From: JAFLCM01 sp046154665
GTDB lineage: Bacteria > Planctomycetota > Phycisphaerae > Phycisphaerales > UBA1924
Assembly: GCA_046154665.1 (NCBI GenBank)
Contig: JBJXFG010000038.1
Coordinates: forward strand, 1-23,833
DNA length: 23,833 nucleotides
Direction: 5' to 3'
Every line of letters starts with the position of its first letter. The stretch's first letter is position 1. Made by a program: the position numbers and the translations under genes. Of this stretch, positions 22,046 to 23,833 are shown piece by piece. The notes beneath the pieces were generated by a model. It saw only the letters and a list, made by a program, of their open reading frames with translations, was not told the origin of the DNA and did no database searches.

Positions 22046-22639
22046 GTGCCCGACCAAGACGCACAACCACGCCCCGCGATCTTCTTCGACCGCGACGACA
22101 CCCTCATCGCCTGCCGCACCGTCACCCCCGACGGCGACCTGGGCGACCCCGCGCTCGTCCAACTGCTCCCCGGCGCGCTCGAAGCCTGCCGGGCACTCAA
22201 ACGCGCCGGATACTTCCTCGCCGTCGTCTCGAACCAGGGCGGCGTCGCCCGAGGCAAGTACGGCCTCGACCAGGTCGGCGCCTGCAACGACCGCCTCAAC
22301 GAACTCCTCGAACACGCCATCGACGCTTTCCGCTTCTGCCCCTACCACCCCTCGGGCACGGTCTGCGGCATGTCGCGCGAGCACCCCTGGCGCAAGCCCG
22401 CCCCGGGCATGCTGCTCGACATCGCGCAGCACCACCACATCGACCTCGCGCGCAGCTGGATGATCGGCGACGCCGAGCGCGATGTCGAAGCCGGCCTCGC
22501 CGCGGGGTGCCGAGCCATCCGCGTCGCCGCGTCGCCCGACGAACCGACCAGGGCCCACCACCGCGCCTCGACTCTGAGCGAAGCCGCGTCGATCATCCTC
22601 GACCCGGTCGCCCGACCGATCATCGGAGTCCTTCGATGA
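22046..22639 (+). CDS. HAD-IIIA phosphatase (GmhB/histidinol-phosphatase-like)
   Basis: The 197-residue product has HAD motif I FFDRDDTL (Asp15 nucleophile, Asp17), motif II VVSNQGGVARG, motif III lysine in WRKPAPGM and motif IV MIGDAERDVEAG. In heptose-bisphosphate phosphatase GmhB a zinc loop CPHHP...CDCRKP sits before motif III; here it reads CPYHPSGTVCGMSREHPWRKP, keeping the first Cys/His but with only one of the second Cys pair, so zinc binding is uncertain. Substrate could be heptose 1,7-bisphosphate, histidinol phosphate or another sugar phosphate. A GTG at 22046, just after heptamer repeats, is the first plausible start. Its stop overlaps the next ATG (ATGA). Confidence 0.85.
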   Translation: MPDQDAQPRPAIFFDRDDTLIACRTVTPDGDLGDPALVQLLPGALEACRALKRAGYFLAVVSNQGGVARGKYGLDQVGACNDRLNELLEHAIDAFRFCPYHPSGTVCGMSREHPWRKPAPGMLLDIAQHHHIDLARSWMIGDAERDVEAGLAAGCRAIRVAASPDEPTRAHHRASTLSEAASIILDPVARPIIGVLR

Positions 22640-22968
22640 GCCCCGAACACTCCACCGTCACCCTCCGCGCCCTGGCGGGCGCGCCGCTGAAAGACCAGAG
22701 CGTCCGCCGCATCGTCACCGCCACGGCCCGCGCCATCGCCGAACGCCACAACGTCGAACTCGTCAGCCTCGAAGCCGCCGACGACCGCGTCACCGCCACC
22801 CTCGCCACCCACAAACTCGCGGCCATCGGCTTCATCGCCGAACTCCGCCGCCTCACCACCGCCTGGTACCAGTCCGACCACCCCGGCCAATACCTCTGGG
22901 GCGAACAGCACGACCTCTCAAACCCCGGCACAGACGACGACCCCGCCGACTGGTGGAAGCGATCGTGA
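22636..22968 (+). CDS. Small hypothetical protein coupled to the phosphatase
   Basis: A 110-residue soluble protein not recognised as any family. It starts at the ATG overlapping the phosphatase stop by four bases, so translation is probably coupled. It contains a possible helix-strand pattern (VRRIVTATARAIAERHNVEL, then RVTATLATHKLAAIGFIAEL) and an acidic tail TDDDPADWWKRS. The frame is open from 22507 inside the phosphatase, but only the part after 22636 looks like an independent gene. Confidence 0.7.
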   Translation: MSPEHSTVTLRALAGAPLKDQSVRRIVTATARAIAERHNVELVSLEAADDRVTATLATHKLAAIGFIAELRRLTTAWYQSDHPGQYLWGEQHDLSNPGTDDDPADWWKRS

Positions 22969-22973
22969 TGTGC

Positions 22974-23003
22974 CACCGACCTGCCGTCCGCGGCAGGTCA
23001 GTG
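22974..23003. repeat. Palindromic hairpin element, copy F (13-bp stem, 1 mismatch)
   Basis: Arms 22974-22986 and 22991-23003 pair with one mismatch around a TCCG loop, six bases after the stop of the small hypothetical protein. It has the CAC.GACC/GGTCAGTG ends and the G-TCCG-C loop of copy D with a longer inner stem. It may also serve as the operon's transcript-end hairpin. Confidence 0.78.
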
Positions 23004-23051
23004 CCCCGACCCACACTTCCGCTTCGGGCTGATGGGCGACGCCGATCCGAA

Positions 23052-23071
23052 CCCCGACCCCAAGCTCGGGG
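23052..23071. repeat. Short hairpin CCCCGA...TCGGGG
   Basis: A 6-bp stem with an 8-nt loop between two oppositely oriented genes. Its left side, GAACCCCGACC, matches the first bases of the arms of the element at 7686, so it may be a degenerate remnant. Confidence 0.4.
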
Positions 23072-23097
23072 CCACTCCCCACACGAAACCCGCGCAC

Positions 23098-23124
23098 AAA
23101 AAAACCGCGGGCCAAGACCCGCGG
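23098..23124 (-). terminator. Intrinsic terminator of the Fe-S carrier gene
   Basis: On the minus strand, CCGCGGG and CCCGCGG form a 7-bp stem with a 6-nt loop followed directly by seven T. It lies 66 bases past the stop of the A-type carrier gene (23191). Confidence 0.85.
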
Positions 23125-23190
23125 CGTTCACTGATTCACGAACGAGCTCTCCGACAACGCGGATGAAACCACGCCCGCGCAAAGCCCGTC

Positions 23191-23523
23191 TCACACGCTG
23201 AACGAAGACCCGCACCCGCACGAGCTCGACGCATTCGGGTTGTTGAACACAAACCCGCGTCCCATGATCTCGTCCTTGAAGTCGACCGTCACGCCGTTGA
23301 GGTACAGCAGCGACTTGGGATCGCAGATCACCCGCACGCCGTGCTGCTCGAACTCCTCGTCGGTCTCCTTCTGGTTCTCGGTGAGGTCAAGGAGATACGA
23401 GAAGCCGGAGCACCCGCCGCCCTTGACCCCGACGCGGAGGCGCACCTTCGACGTGTCGAGCTCCTGCTGCTGGATAATGGTCTTGATCTCGCGTGCGGCG
23501 GTTTCAGAAAGGGTGACAGGCAT
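23191..23523 (-). CDS. erpA: A-type iron-sulfur cluster carrier (ErpA/IscA family)
   Basis: These cytoplasmic proteins accept and deliver Fe-S clusters to apoproteins; the window has several likely clients (LipA, QueG, the four-cluster ferredoxin). The 110-residue product is of normal length and keeps the three ligand cysteines, Cys38 in GGGCSGFSY and Cys102/Cys104 in SCGCGS, with LYLNGVTVDF and GFVFNNPNA typical of the family. The ATG at 23523 has CAGGAG seven bases upstream. The gene stands alone, with its own terminator at 23098-23124 and a candidate Fur-type operator ~100 bases upstream. The choice of erpA over iscA is uncertain because no isc or suf genes are seen. Confidence 0.9.
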   Translation of the reverse strand: MPVTLSETAAREIKTIIQQQELDTSKVRLRVGVKGGGCSGFSYLLDLTENQKETDEEFEQHGVRVICDPKSLLYLNGVTVDFKDEIMGRGFVFNNPNASSSCGCGSSFSV

Positions 23524-23620
23524 GGGGGGCTCCTGTGTGCGGGACTGGGAGGAACTGGGGGAACTGAGTCAGGGAGGATGCGGAGTCGGCGCAAAGCGAA
23601 AAACAAAGGCCCGAACTCAT

Positions 23621-23635
23621 TGAGTCTGCGTCTCA
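23621..23635. promoter_or_regulatory. Candidate Fur-family operator upstream of the Fe-S carrier gene
   Basis: TGAGTCTGCGTCTCA has TGAG/CTCA half-sites at Fur-box spacing (15 bases), inside a longer 8-bp inverted repeat TCATTGAG/CTCAATGA (23617-23639). It lies about 98 bases upstream of the start at 23523. Iron control of an Fe-S carrier would make sense, but the inner bases do not match a classical Fur box, so this is tentative. Confidence 0.35.
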
Positions 23636-23722
23636 ATGATATCCCCATTCCCCCCCGACGGCGAGACCCACCAAAGGGTGCCCGATGGGTGGCATGGTCA
23701 AGTCCTCTGCAAAGTGCAGCGT

Positions 23723-23757
23723 CATCCCTGACAGTCGTTGAAGGGACATCCCTGACA
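23723..23757. repeat. Direct repeat CATCCCTGACA, two copies 24 bases apart
   Basis: CATCCCTGACA occurs at 23723-23733 and 23747-23757. A second shared word, TTGAAGGGA, follows both the first copy (23738) and the later hairpin region (23778). The arrangement, just ahead of a candidate transposase start, may represent insertion-sequence end or regulatory repeats. Confidence 0.55.
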
Positions 23758-23760
23758 CTC

Positions 23761-23799
23761 GGCATGATGGACCCCTCTTGAAGGGAGGCCCATCATGCC
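23761..23799. repeat. Inverted repeat GGCATGATGG/CCATCATGCC
   Basis: A perfect 10-bp pair of arms surrounds 19 bases that contain the Shine-Dalgarno-like AAGGGAGG and end at the ATG at 23795. In an mRNA the hairpin would hide the start codon, as attenuating structures do in some insertion sequences. Confidence 0.65.
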
Positions 23800-23833
23800 G
23801 TGGCCGGAGGTTGTCGCCGTGTCCAAGGTTCGT
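23795..23833 (+). CDS. Partial gene, possible IS481-type transposase N-terminus
   Basis: From the ATG at 23795, preceded by GGGAGG at good spacing, 13 codons read MPWPEVVAVSKVR before the window ends. IS481-family transposases often start MPW followed by a short hydrophobic-charged stretch, and the flanking repeats fit a mobile element, but 13 residues cannot prove it. Confidence 0.35.
   Translation, partial: MPWPEVVAVSKVR

Noticed and set aside
23328..23765. 145-codon minus-strand frame overlapping the Fe-S carrier
   Set aside because: It overlaps the carrier gene in another frame and crosses the repeat-rich upstream region; no domain is visible.
1..23833. CRISPR array
   Set aside because: No regularly spaced direct repeats with unique spacers; the repeats present are isolated hairpins, inverted repeats or short heptamer tracts.

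Overview
The window comes from a high-GC bacterium, most likely a planctomycete of the Phycisphaerae type. The indicators are a planctomycete-style membrane-anchored Ser/Thr kinase, a pseudopilin of the 'FTLVELLVVV...DGH' kind, secreted proteins ending in a PEP-CTERM-like signal or a dockerin-like repeat, many multiheme c-type cytochromes, and a dense population of small palindromic repeats between genes and inside them. This assignment is inference from gene content; no rRNA or tRNA was seen.

Layout. (1) 1-4700, plus strand: queG, then two tandem paralogous three-helix membrane proteins separated by a duplicated fragment of the queG 3' end, then a Ser/Thr kinase with four C-terminal membrane helices. 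(2) 4700-8740, minus strand: lipA, a PEP-CTERM-like secreted protein, a pseudopilin, and a paralogue of the secreted protein that carries a dockerin-like tail and is frameshifted at a run of 12 G. (3) 8796-9554, plus: a PGPGW-like membrane protein. (4) 9653-14397, minus: a four-gene electron-transfer operon encoding a protein with two cyclic-nucleotide-binding domains fused to a four-cluster ferredoxin, a di-heme cytochrome b with a very long Ala/Pro linker, a tetraheme and a hexaheme membrane-anchored cytochrome c. The last three genes overlap by 4 bases. A secreted tetraheme c554-like cytochrome is transcribed divergently (14721-15857). (5) 15980-18085, plus: a single large P-loop NTPase in a visibly lower-GC island. 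(6) 18184-23523: a thioredoxin-fold redoxin, a sigma-70 region-4-only protein, an O6-methylguanine-DNA methyltransferase, a DUF4380-like secreted protein, a HAD phosphatase coupled by ATGA overlap to a small unknown protein, and an A-type Fe-S carrier with a clear terminator. (7) The right edge holds repeats and the first codons of a possible IS481-type transposase.

How it fits together. The most interesting unit is region 4: ten membrane-anchored c-hemes, two predicted b-hemes (two H-x13-H helices) and four predicted [4Fe-4S] clusters in one operon form a plausible electron path across the membrane, whose cytoplasmic end carries two intact-looking cyclic-nucleotide sites. I know no named complex with this combination. 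The NTPase island is a separate candidate for an undescribed, possibly defensive, single-gene system. Overlaid on everything are at least three classes of repeat: long inverted repeats embedded in coding sequence (queG, pseudopilin), short hairpins with conserved ends and compensated inner stems, and G-rich heptamer tandem repeats.
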